DNA of 64,000 nucleotides from Pirellulimonas nuda (GTDB lineage: Bacteria; Planctomycetota; Planctomycetia; Pirellulales; Lacipirellulaceae): contig NZ_CP036291.1 in NCBI RefSeq assembly GCF_007750855.1, positions 2,108,001 through 2,172,000 on the forward strand, given 5' to 3'. Below, in pieces: positions 56,881-64,000 of the stretch. Below the pieces are notes generated by a model, which was not told the DNA's origin, made no database searches, and saw only the letters and a list, made by a program, of their open reading frames with translations. The position numbers and the translations under genes were made by a program. Each line of letters opens with the position of its first letter. Within the stretch, counting starts at the first letter, position 1.

Positions 56881-57543
56881 GATGGAAGGAACTCCTTGTC
56901 AGTGGATTGTGGCGTCGAAGGGTGAGTGTTGCGAACAGTGTGAGGCCCGCTAGGATTGAAGCAGTAGGTTCGGGAACCGCGGCAATAGCCGTCGACATCG
57001 CCGCTGCGGCGGCCGCCGACGCGTAACCGGATCTCCAGATCTCGTAGTCTCCGGCGTCGACGAGCTGGTTGTTGTTGCCGTCCGCGGCCAGATCGGCGGT
57101 GGCGCCGAGGGCGTCGCGTGCAGTGCGGTTCCGCTGGCGTCTTTCTCAGAACCACGCAGGACCACGCCGGAGGCCGAGATCGTGAGCTGTCCAGAGACTT
57201 CGTAGTCGCCGGCGCCCAGTAGAACGGCGCCGCGGAAGCCGTCGGACCCCAGCGGCAACGCCGATACCTGATCGATGGCTGCCTGGATGCTCGCGGTATC
57301 ATCTCCCGAGACCGGAGACAGAGTTATCGCCGTCTGCACGGTGGGCACGGGCGACCGGCCCCCCAGGTAGCCCACGTCAGAAAAGTCGGGCACCCGGTCG
57401 CCCTGAGCGTCCGGCGTGTACACAAGCCGGCCAGAATCGCCGCGATACACCCACGAGCTATCTGCGGCAAAGCCCCCGTCGGCGCAGCAAACACACGTCA
57501 CTCCTAGCCCGTATCGAAGCAAGATGTGGAGGCGCAAGGGCAT
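56873..57543 (-). pseudogene. PEP-CTERM/dockerin exoprotein gene with its middle deleted
   Basis: The first 145 residues (start MPLRLHILLRYGLGV, then VYRGDSGRLVYTPDAQGDRVPDF and IQAAIDQVSALPLGSDGFRG) match the beginning of a secreted right-handed beta-helix enzyme. The frame then shifts at about 57110-57125. In a second frame the DNA encodes the end of a dockerin (RDALGATADLAADGNNN, then VDAGDYEIW) and a PEP-CTERM signal (AAVPEPTASILAGLTLF) with a stop at 56873-56875. The body of the protein is missing, so a large internal deletion has removed the catalytic part. It sits within the alginate cluster. Confidence 0.85.
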
Positions 57544-57867
57544 AGGGATAGGATTAGAAATGACGCGCCGAGCACGATCCGAGGCGCAGCGAAGAGTCCG
57601 TACGAAAAGCACGCGAAGCGGGCGATCATCCTGAAGAGGACACGCCTCACTTATTCTATAAGCGACGAGCGACAACCGCCTCAATCCGTTTTTGCGGAAT
57701 AGAGTTCCGATTTTCCAGTAGCAGCCGACGGCGTCACGCCGTAAGTTAATGGGCGACCGGCCGCGATCATCTCGGCCGGGGCCGGCTCGCCGCGCGAGGG
57801 TCGCCTTCGTTCTTGGCGCCGGCAGCAGCACGGCACTCCCTTCGAAGCACGCAGCGTATTGGCCCGT
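57544..57867. promoter_or_regulatory. Divergent control region between the PEP-CTERM relic and xylR-like gene
   Basis: These 324 bp separate two divergent transcription units. No gene is supported. It is the natural place for operators of the XylR-type regulator, but I could not identify a clear repeat. Confidence 0.4.
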
Positions 57868-59034
57868 ATGCCTAAGACACCGCACGTCGCGTTGTTGATC
57901 GAAACCTCACGAGAGTACGCCCGTGGGCTGCTGCGGGGTGTCGCGCGCTACCAGCAAGAGCACGGCCCTTGGTCGATCTACTTCGAGCCCCACGGATTGG
58001 ACGATCCTCTCCCCGAGTGGTTGGTGGGGTGGAAGGGGGACGGCATCCTGGCGCGCGTCAACAGCCGCGATATGGCCGAAACCATTGTCGCATCCGGCAT
58101 ACCGGCGGTCGACGTCCGCGGAGCGCTCCCAGACGTGGGCCTGCCGTTCATCGGCGTCGACAACGAGCCGGTCTCCAAGCTCGCCTATGAGCACCTGAAG
58201 AGCATGGGGCTGAGGAATTTTGCCTTCTGCGGCACGCCTCGGGGTGAGAACCCCAACCAGGATCGCCGTTGCGACTACTTTGTCAGCGAAGTTGAGAAAG
58301 ACGGCTACTCTTGCGGCACGTGGCTGGGCGAGCAGCAGCGGCTACGCGCCCATAGCTGGGAAGAACAGCAGCAGCAGATCGCCGTTTGGCTACGCGATCT
58401 GCCGAAGCCGGTTGGGATCATGACCTGCCACGACGATCGTGGGCAGCAAGTCCTTGACGCCTGCCGACGCGCCGGTGTGTCGGTGCCGGACTCCGCGGCG
58501 GTGATCAGCGTCGACAACGACCCGCACCTCTGTAATCTATCGACCCCCACGATGACAAGCATCGACGTCAATCCAAGCAGAATTGGCTACGAAGCCGCTG
58601 CGATGCTGCATGGGTTGATGACAGGAAATCAACCACCGCGGCGCGTCACTTTCCTGGGCCCGCCCCGGGGCATCGCCCCACGGCGCTCAACCGATGCGCT
58701 CCACATCGAGGATCAGGATGTCGCAGAGGCGGTGCGCTATATCCGTGAGAACGCGACCTCGGGGATCCGAGTAAGCGACATCATCGCCCGCACGAAGACC
58801 TCTCCCAGCACCCTCGAGCGGCGCGTGAAAAAGCTGCTCGGACGCACGATAAAGTCCGAGATCACTCGAATCCGGTTGGCGCATGCCAGGCTGCTGCTAA
58901 GTGAAACGGAGTTCTCCGTGGCAAAGATCGCAGACAAGGCAGGGTTCTCGGAGCCCAAGTACTTTTGCGAGGTGTTTCGCAAGCACGAGGGAGTGACGGC
59001 AACCGAGTACCGTCGGCGATTCCGCGACGAGTAG
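57868..59034 (+). CDS. XylR-type transcriptional regulator (LacI-like sensor, AraC HTH)
   Basis: This 388-residue regulator starts at the ATG at 57868 (a TTG nine bases earlier is possible). Its N-terminal two thirds are a periplasmic-binding-protein-like sugar sensor (RGLLRGVARYQQEHG, then DGILARVN and FIGVDNEPVSKLAYEHL). The C-terminal 100 residues are an AraC HTH with RVKKLLGRTIKSEITRIRLAHARLLL and VAKIADKAGFSEPKYFCEVF. It lies divergent from the alginate-lyase group and in line with the oxidoreductase group, so it probably senses a breakdown product and controls both. Confidence 0.9.
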   Translation: MPKTPHVALLIETSREYARGLLRGVARYQQEHGPWSIYFEPHGLDDPLPEWLVGWKGDGILARVNSRDMAETIVASGIPAVDVRGALPDVGLPFIGVDNEPVSKLAYEHLKSMGLRNFAFCGTPRGENPNQDRRCDYFVSEVEKDGYSCGTWLGEQQRLRAHSWEEQQQQIAVWLRDLPKPVGIMTCHDDRGQQVLDACRRAGVSVPDSAAVISVDNDPHLCNLSTPTMTSIDVNPSRIGYEAAAMLHGLMTGNQPPRRVTFLGPPRGIAPRRSTDALHIEDQDVAEAVRYIRENATSGIRVSDIIARTKTSPSTLERRVKKLLGRTIKSEITRIRLAHARLLLSETEFSVAKIADKAGFSEPKYFCEVFRKHEGVTATEYRRRFRDE

Positions 59035-59499
59035 GCTCGGGGCCCCGCAAACGGGGTTCGGAGACCCCTGCGGCCCGTGTTCGATTTTCGGTGTTGAAAT
59101 CCGATTAATTGGATCGGCAGGTTTGCAGCCTTCGTTTAGGATCAGAAGAAGTCAGGGCGGTTCAAGCCGCGGAGTAGCCTCTCTCATCCCACGACCTGTG
59201 CCGCTTGGTCGGCGCCAAAGTGTTCTGGGCTGTGATGCTCGTGATCGCCGTTCGTCGCGTTGCTCGTTCATCAGCGATTCGGACCATTTAGGCGCCACGG
59301 CGACAATCCGGCGAGATGCCCCGACCGCCAACGTCCAGCGATTGGATTTTCGAACATTGGCCGGCGCAGGCCAATCGGCCGGCGCTGTGCCGGAATTCTC
59401 CAAATGTCCGCTCGTGCATCGATCACGTGTTGCTTGCAATGACTTGGGCTTACTCGACTAACAAGACCGCTGCCACGAACTACGAAGGATCCAAACGCG
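59035..59499. other. 465-bp intergenic region
   Basis: No supported gene, tRNA or repeat. It should contain the promoter for the downstream plus-strand operon. The short frames present on both strands lack ribosome sites or family patterns. Confidence 0.5.
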
Positions 59500-60873
59500 A
59501 TGCCGCTTGAACCCAAAGAGTCGGAGGCCCCTCTCTCCCGGCGAGATTTCCTCCGCACCACGGCGACCACGGCCGCCGTCGCGGCGCCCTACTTCGTGCC
59601 GGCCTCGGTCTTCGGCGCTCAGGCGCCGAGCAACCGAATCAACGTGGCCTGCATCGGCGTCGGAAACCAAGGCTTCCTAGACTTGGAGTTGTTCTCTGCG
59701 CAACCCGATTGCCGGATGGTCGCCGTGTGCGACGTGAACCAAGGGAGCCCAGGCTACAAAAACCCAGAAGACGTCCGCGGTCGTGAGCCGGCCCGCAAGT
59801 TGGTCGAAGGGTTGTACGCAAAGCAGAGCCGCAGCGGGAACTACAAGGGCTGCGACGGGTACGGCGACTTCCGCGAGGTTCTCGCCCGCGACGATGTCGA
59901 CGCGGTGGTGGTCGTGGCGCCCGATCACTGGCACGAGGCGATCACCATTGCCGCAGCCAAGGCGGGTAAGGACATCTACTGCGAGAAGCCGCTCGGGCTG
60001 ACCATCGCCGGTCAGCAACGCATGATCAAGGCGGTTCGCGACAACAACCGCGTGCTGCAGACCGGCAGCCACGAACGCTCCAACCCCTACGTCCGCGAAG
60101 TCTGCGAGATGGTTCGCGACGGTGCGATCGGAAAGGTCCGGCGGGTGGTCTGCAACATCGGTCGCCACAACAAGGTCGGCCCCGGCCCCGGTTGGAAGCC
60201 CATGCCGGTCCCCACGAACCTGGACTACGACTTCTGGCTGGGCCCCGCGCCCGAGGCGCCGTACCACCAGGACCGCTGCCTGTACAACTTCCGCTTCAAC
60301 TACGACTACGCGGGGGGACAGGTTACAAACTTTGGCGCCCATTCGATTGACATCGCCCAGTGGGGGTTGGGGATGGACCACACCGGCCCGACGCAGATTG
60401 AGAGCCTCTACGCCGATTTCCTCCCAGAGGGGAGCCTGTTCAACGCCTCCACTTACTCTGACTTCCGCTGCAAGTACGACAACGGGGTCGTGCTGGAATG
60501 CGTTACGGCAGAGCCGGCCGTGCGATGCGCGTTCTTTGGCGACGACGGGGTGGTCAGCATCGACAACCAAGGCCAAAACGCCACGGTGATTCCGCGCGGG
60601 CTCGCGCCGGAAGAGCTGCAGAAGCGGGTGAAGTACCACTCGGGGCCCGATCATGTCCGCAACTTCTTAGACTGCGTCAAGAGCCGCAGTGAGCCCGCGG
60701 CCCCCGTGGAAGTAGGCCACCGTAGCGCCACGGTTTGCCACATGGGGAACATCGCGCTGCGGCTGGGGGGCAAGTTCGAGTGGAACCCCAAGACCGAAAA
60801 GTTCGAAGGGGGTCGTAGCGACGAGGCCAACGCGATGCTCGATCGAGAGCAACGCACCACTTGGTCGAGCTAA
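59500..60873 (+). CDS. Tat-exported Gfo/Idh/MocA oxidoreductase
   Basis: This 457-residue protein has a Tat signal (SRRDFLRTTATTAAVAAPYF) and a Rossmann start NVACIGVGNQGFLDLEL. The DHWHEAITIAAAKAGKDIYCEKPLG block is the family's catalytic Lys region (EKP). The remainder is the C-terminal sheet domain with THFGAHSIDIAQWGLGMD-like elements. Planctomycetes carry many such exported copies with unknown sugar substrates. It starts the plus-strand group with the enolase-like and AlgG-like genes. Confidence 0.9.
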   Translation: MPLEPKESEAPLSRRDFLRTTATTAAVAAPYFVPASVFGAQAPSNRINVACIGVGNQGFLDLELFSAQPDCRMVAVCDVNQGSPGYKNPEDVRGREPARKLVEGLYAKQSRSGNYKGCDGYGDFREVLARDDVDAVVVVAPDHWHEAITIAAAKAGKDIYCEKPLGLTIAGQQRMIKAVRDNNRVLQTGSHERSNPYVREVCEMVRDGAIGKVRRVVCNIGRHNKVGPGPGWKPMPVPTNLDYDFWLGPAPEAPYHQDRCLYNFRFNYDYAGGQVTNFGAHSIDIAQWGLGMDHTGPTQIESLYADFLPEGSLFNASTYSDFRCKYDNGVVLECVTAEPAVRCAFFGDDGVVSIDNQGQNATVIPRGLAPEELQKRVKYHSGPDHVRNFLDCVKSRSEPAAPVEVGHRSATVCHMGNIALRLGGKFEWNPKTEKFEGGRSDEANAMLDREQRTTWSS

Positions 60874-60942
60874 GCCCCGAAACTAACTCAACGTCGATCG
60901 ACGCCCCGCGAACGTTCTGTCTCTTAAGTAAGCGAGAGTTTC

Positions 60943-62499
60943 ATGCCACAGGGGCGCCCTCCCAACGAAGCGGCCGAACCACGAAGGCTTCGGCAAGACA
61001 GCGCCGTCGATTCGACGAGGCGCAGCTCGCGCCTTTCGACGGACGTGCGCGTGGTCGGCGTTCAGCTCTACTTCTTGCCGGTGCACACGCGGACGCCGCT
61101 CAAGTTTGGCTCCGAGACCCTGACCTCAGTGACGTGTGCGCGTGTTTGCGTCACCGTGTCCGATCGGCTGGGCCGAACGGCCCAGGGGTGGGGAGAGACT
61201 CCGCTGAGCGTGGAGTGGGTATGGCCTTCCGCCGCGCCCTACAGCGAGCGGCACAAGGTGCTGTTGGATCTGTGCCGCGATCTCGCCCGGCGCTGGGCGG
61301 ACTACGACGTCTTCGGCCACCCGCTTGAGGTCGGCCACTCCTTCCAGCGCGACGTGCTTCAAGCCGAACTGGAAAAGAGCCGGACAGCGGGGGACGAACG
61401 GCTGCGGGCGCCGCTGCTTGCCGGGCTGCTCTGTTGCTCGCCGTTTGACATCGCTCTCTACGACGCCTACGGGAAGCTGCACGACCGGCCGGTCTTCGGC
61501 ACGCTAGACAAGGAACACCTTTCGTACGACCTGTCGCACTACTTGCGACCCGCCGCCGACGCGTCGGTTGACTTTCGCAACCGCTTCCCGGGCGACTACC
61601 TGGCGGCCAAGCGGCGCGAATCGCTCCCCGCCTGGCATCTCGTGGGTGGGTTGGACCCGCTATCGGAAGGCGACCTCAACGGCAACCAGCCGAAGGACCA
61701 GCACCCGGTGCTGTTGGGCGATTGGATCCGACGCGACGGGTTGCGGTGTCTGAAGATCAAGCTGCGCGGGATCGATTCTGAGTGGGACTACCAACGCCTG
61801 CTGAACGTCGGCACGCTAGCCCAAAAAACCGGCGTTACACACCTTACGGCCGACTTCAATTGCACCGTCACCGATCCGACCTACGTGATCGACATTCTGG
61901 ATCGTCTGGAGCGCGACGCCCCCGACATCCACAAGAGCATCCTCTACATTGAGCAGCCGTTCCCGTATGACCTCGAGAACAACCGCATCGACGTCCGCGA
62001 GCTAGCCCGCCTCAAGCCGCTGTTGATGGACGAGAGCGCGCACAACTGGGAACTGGTGCGGCTTGGCGCGTCGTTGGGCTGGACCGGCGTTGCGCTGAAG
62101 ACTTGCAAAACACTTACCGGCGCGCTGCTTTCGCACAGTTGGGCGAGGCCCCACGGAATGGACTTGATGGTGCAGGATCTCACCAACCCCATGCTGGCCC
62201 AGATCCCGCACCTGCTGCTGGCCGCGAACATCGACACGCTGCTGGGGGTCGAGACGAACTCTATGCAGTTCTACCCGAGCGCCTCGGAGATCGAAGCCAA
62301 GATCCATCCCGGGGTCTACCAGCGGAGGGACGGCCGAGTCGACCTCTCCACCATCCGCGGTCCCGGCTTCGGCTACCGCATCGACGAGATCGCCCGTCAG
62401 CTCCCCGAGCCGGCCGCGTCCTTCGGCAAAGTCGCCGAGCCGCTGCGCGGGGCGCCACCCCCGCATATCCGAGCGCGAAGCGATGTCAAGACGCAATGA
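60943..62499 (+). CDS. Enolase-superfamily (mandelate-racemase-like) protein
   Basis: This 518-residue protein has the capping domain and the barrel of the enolase superfamily. Candidate residues are Lys-x-Lys in RCLKIKLRG, metal ligands Asp in LTADFN, Glu in YIEQPF and Asp in LLMDES, and a final Lys in GVALKTCKT. The first 35 residues are arginine-rich and may not be translated; the start is uncertain. It could dehydrate a sugar acid. It overlaps the next gene by 17 bases. Confidence 0.8.
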   Translation: MPQGRPPNEAAEPRRLRQDSAVDSTRRSSRLSTDVRVVGVQLYFLPVHTRTPLKFGSETLTSVTCARVCVTVSDRLGRTAQGWGETPLSVEWVWPSAAPYSERHKVLLDLCRDLARRWADYDVFGHPLEVGHSFQRDVLQAELEKSRTAGDERLRAPLLAGLLCCSPFDIALYDAYGKLHDRPVFGTLDKEHLSYDLSHYLRPAADASVDFRNRFPGDYLAAKRRESLPAWHLVGGLDPLSEGDLNGNQPKDQHPVLLGDWIRRDGLRCLKIKLRGIDSEWDYQRLLNVGTLAQKTGVTHLTADFNCTVTDPTYVIDILDRLERDAPDIHKSILYIEQPFPYDLENNRIDVRELARLKPLLMDESAHNWELVRLGASLGWTGVALKTCKTLTGALLSHSWARPHGMDLMVQDLTNPMLAQIPHLLLAANIDTLLGVETNSMQFYPSASEIEAKIHPGVYQRRDGRVDLSTIRGPGFGYRIDEIARQLPEPAASFGKVAEPLRGAPPPHIRARSDVKTQ

Positions 62500-64000
62500 T
62501 TCTCGTTCGTTCACGGCCGCATTCCTCTTCGGCGGGATCGGCGTAGCCCTTGCGGCGAACTGCGTCAGGGAAGCCCGCGCGCACAGCCCGCTGCTCTTTG
62601 CGATCGGCAATCCCGTCACGAACGTCATGTTCGCCGACGAGCCGAAATACTCGGTGACGATCCTCGACAAGGCTGTGCCGGCGCCGCCCGCGGTCGAGCT
62701 TCCCGATACAGCACGCCTTACGGCCGCCGACGTCCGGCGCCTGGCGCCCGCGACCGGCGCCGGGAGCGTGCGGGTCTGCCCGGCCGGCGACCTGCCGCTG
62801 TTGGACGAGGCGTTCCGGAGCGACCGCGGCCGCGACCTGCGGCGCCGCCAGGGCGCGGAGTCCGCGCGAGCGATCTTCATCGACTCCGGCGTGCTCACCC
62901 TCGACCAAGCAGCCGAGCAACTGGCGGACGCGGAAGTCGCCGAGAACAACCAGGGGGTGGTGACCCTCCGTCTGCCGCTGGTCGTCGGACCGGGGGCAAC
63001 GCTGATCATCGACGGCGCCCGCACGCCCGAGCTGTGGATGTCGACCGATCGCGGCGCGTTCTTGGCCAATGCGGGGGGTCTGTTCTTGTTTGACGCGGTG
63101 GTCACGTCGTGGAGCGAGTCGACCAAAAAGCCTACCGAGTTCGTCAACAAGAAAGAGTTCCGACCTTTCATCTCGTCCTACGTCCGCTCCAAGACCTACG
63201 CGGCAGGATGCAAGTTTATGAACCTGGGGTTCGACGCTCCGACGGCCTACGGTTTTAGCCTGTCGAGCCACCCCGAACGCGAACGGGGCGAACCGCGCGA
63301 CGACTGGCCGACGGGCGCGCTGGTCGACAACGAGTTCCGCGGGCTCTACTACGGGTTCTACTCGTTCGAGGCTCGCGACGTCGCCATCCTCAACAATCTT
63401 TATCAAGACAACATCGTCTACGGCATCGATCCGCACGACCGCTCCACGCGGCTCGCCATCGTTGGGAACAAGACCATCGGCACTCTGCAGAAGCACGGCA
63501 TCATCGGGTCTCGCGGGGTTTCGCACAGCTTTATCTGCGACAACCAGTCGTTCGGCAACGCCGGGTCCGGGGTCATGCTCGACCGACAGTGCAGCCACAA
63601 CGTCGTCCGCGGCAACCAGGCGTACAACAACGGCCAAGGGATCGCCGTCTACGAGAGCGGGTCCAATGCCGTGTGCGACAACCTTGTCGCGTTCAACAAA
63701 GCCTCCGGGGTGCGCATCCGCAACAGCGACTCGATCCTCGTCCAGAACAACACCATTGTCGGCAACGGCGACTACGCGCTTGAGGTCTACGCAAAGCGAC
63801 TCGACGACCACGACGCCCGCCTCGAGCGGGGAGACACTTACGACGAACAAACGCGGGTGACGTTCCTCGGCAACCGCGTCGGCGGCAACCTCGGTCTCGC
63901 CAAGGGGACCGACTTCACGGTGCTCCGACTGGGCGACGTCCGGCCCGTCAAAGACCTGGGCGCCATCGCGACGCGTCTCGGACACACCCCCCCCAAACAG
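62483..64000 (+). CDS. AlgG-like mannuronan C5-epimerase, runs off the window
   Basis: From the ATG at 62483 a 506-residue open frame continues past base 64000, so the end is not seen. A short signal-like segment (AAFLFGGIGVALAA) is followed by a carbohydrate-binding-like region and then a right-handed beta-helix. Its catalytic motif is DPHD at residues 316-319 (YGIDPHDRSTRL), the signature of AlgG, which converts mannuronate to guluronate in polymeric alginate. Repeats with NN/GN turns (GNQAYNNGQGIAVYES, NSDSILVQNNTIVGNG) are typical of the fold. With a PL7 lyase in the same cluster it may prepare alginate for cleavage. Confidence 0.85.
   Translation, partial: MSRRNDSRSFTAAFLFGGIGVALAANCVREARAHSPLLFAIGNPVTNVMFADEPKYSVTILDKAVPAPPAVELPDTARLTAADVRRLAPATGAGSVRVCPAGDLPLLDEAFRSDRGRDLRRRQGAESARAIFIDSGVLTLDQAAEQLADAEVAENNQGVVTLRLPLVVGPGATLIIDGARTPELWMSTDRGAFLANAGGLFLFDAVVTSWSESTKKPTEFVNKKEFRPFISSYVRSKTYAAGCKFMNLGFDAPTAYGFSLSSHPERERGEPRDDWPTGALVDNEFRGLYYGFYSFEARDVAILNNLYQDNIVYGIDPHDRSTRLAIVGNKTIGTLQKHGIIGSRGVSHSFICDNQSFGNAGSGVMLDRQCSHNVVRGNQAYNNGQGIAVYESGSNAVCDNLVAFNKASGVRIRNSDSILVQNNTIVGNGDYALEVYAKRLDDHDARLERGDTYDEQTRVTFLGNRVGGNLGLAKGTDFTVLRLGDVRPVKDLGAIATRLGHTPPKQ

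Noticed and set aside
62486..63985. A 499-residue minus-strand frame at the window end
   Set aside because: Antisense to the AlgG-like epimerase with DPHD motif.

Overview
The window looks like a planctomycete chromosome, probably from the Pirellulales. It is GC-rich and carries several secreted sulfatases, dockerin-like plus PEP-CTERM proteins, Tat-signal Gfo/Idh/MocA and sugar-isomerase proteins, an XylR-type regulator and an Nramp-like transporter, all typical of that group. The assignment rests on gene content only.

Bases 1-6932 hold the end of an unrecognised gene and the DISARM defence core drmA-drmB-drmC, with no methyltransferase in view. Bases 7000-10065 hold a DUF4268 nuclease-like gene and a broken copy of its 3' end, which together flank a secreted dockerin/PEP-CTERM protein.

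Bases 10929-43842 (about 32.9 kb) look like an integrated element. A perfect 20-bp direct repeat, identical to the 3' end of a tRNA-Ser, bounds it. A tyrosine integrase and a small HTH protein sit at the left end, and a large serine recombinase at the right end. Joining the two outer flanks across the repeat restores an integrase-tail reading frame, which supports the boundaries. The element carries a complete type I-C CRISPR-Cas locus (cas3-5-8-7-4-1-2) with 28 identical repeats, a group II intron cut by an IS5-family element, a sulfatase/glycosidase cluster on the minus strand (one sulfatase interrupted by a 1.5-kb IS1182-like element with a CTAG duplication), a gene broken by an in-frame TGA, and a DUF6429 / AAA / DUF2997 / DUF1257 group. 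The IS5 copy has unrelated flanks and a truncated gene on each side, so it probably marks a deletion that joined the CRISPR part to the sulfatase part.

Bases 44273-52362 form a tightly overlapping five-gene plus-strand operon: a MoxR AAA+ ATPase with a helical protein, a small partner, a vWA-like/beta-propeller protein and a repeat/beta-propeller protein. This matches the predicted MoxR-vWA-bpX ternary conflict systems. With DISARM and CRISPR-Cas it makes the region rich in defence genes.

Bases 52392-64000 are chromosomal metabolic genes built around alginate: a PL7 alginate lyase, an SDR oxidoreductase, an exported TIM-barrel isomerase-like protein, an XylR-type regulator, a Gfo/Idh/MocA oxidoreductase, an enolase-superfamily dehydratase and an AlgG-like mannuronan C5-epimerase that runs off the window. 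A PEP-CTERM gene in this cluster has lost its middle.
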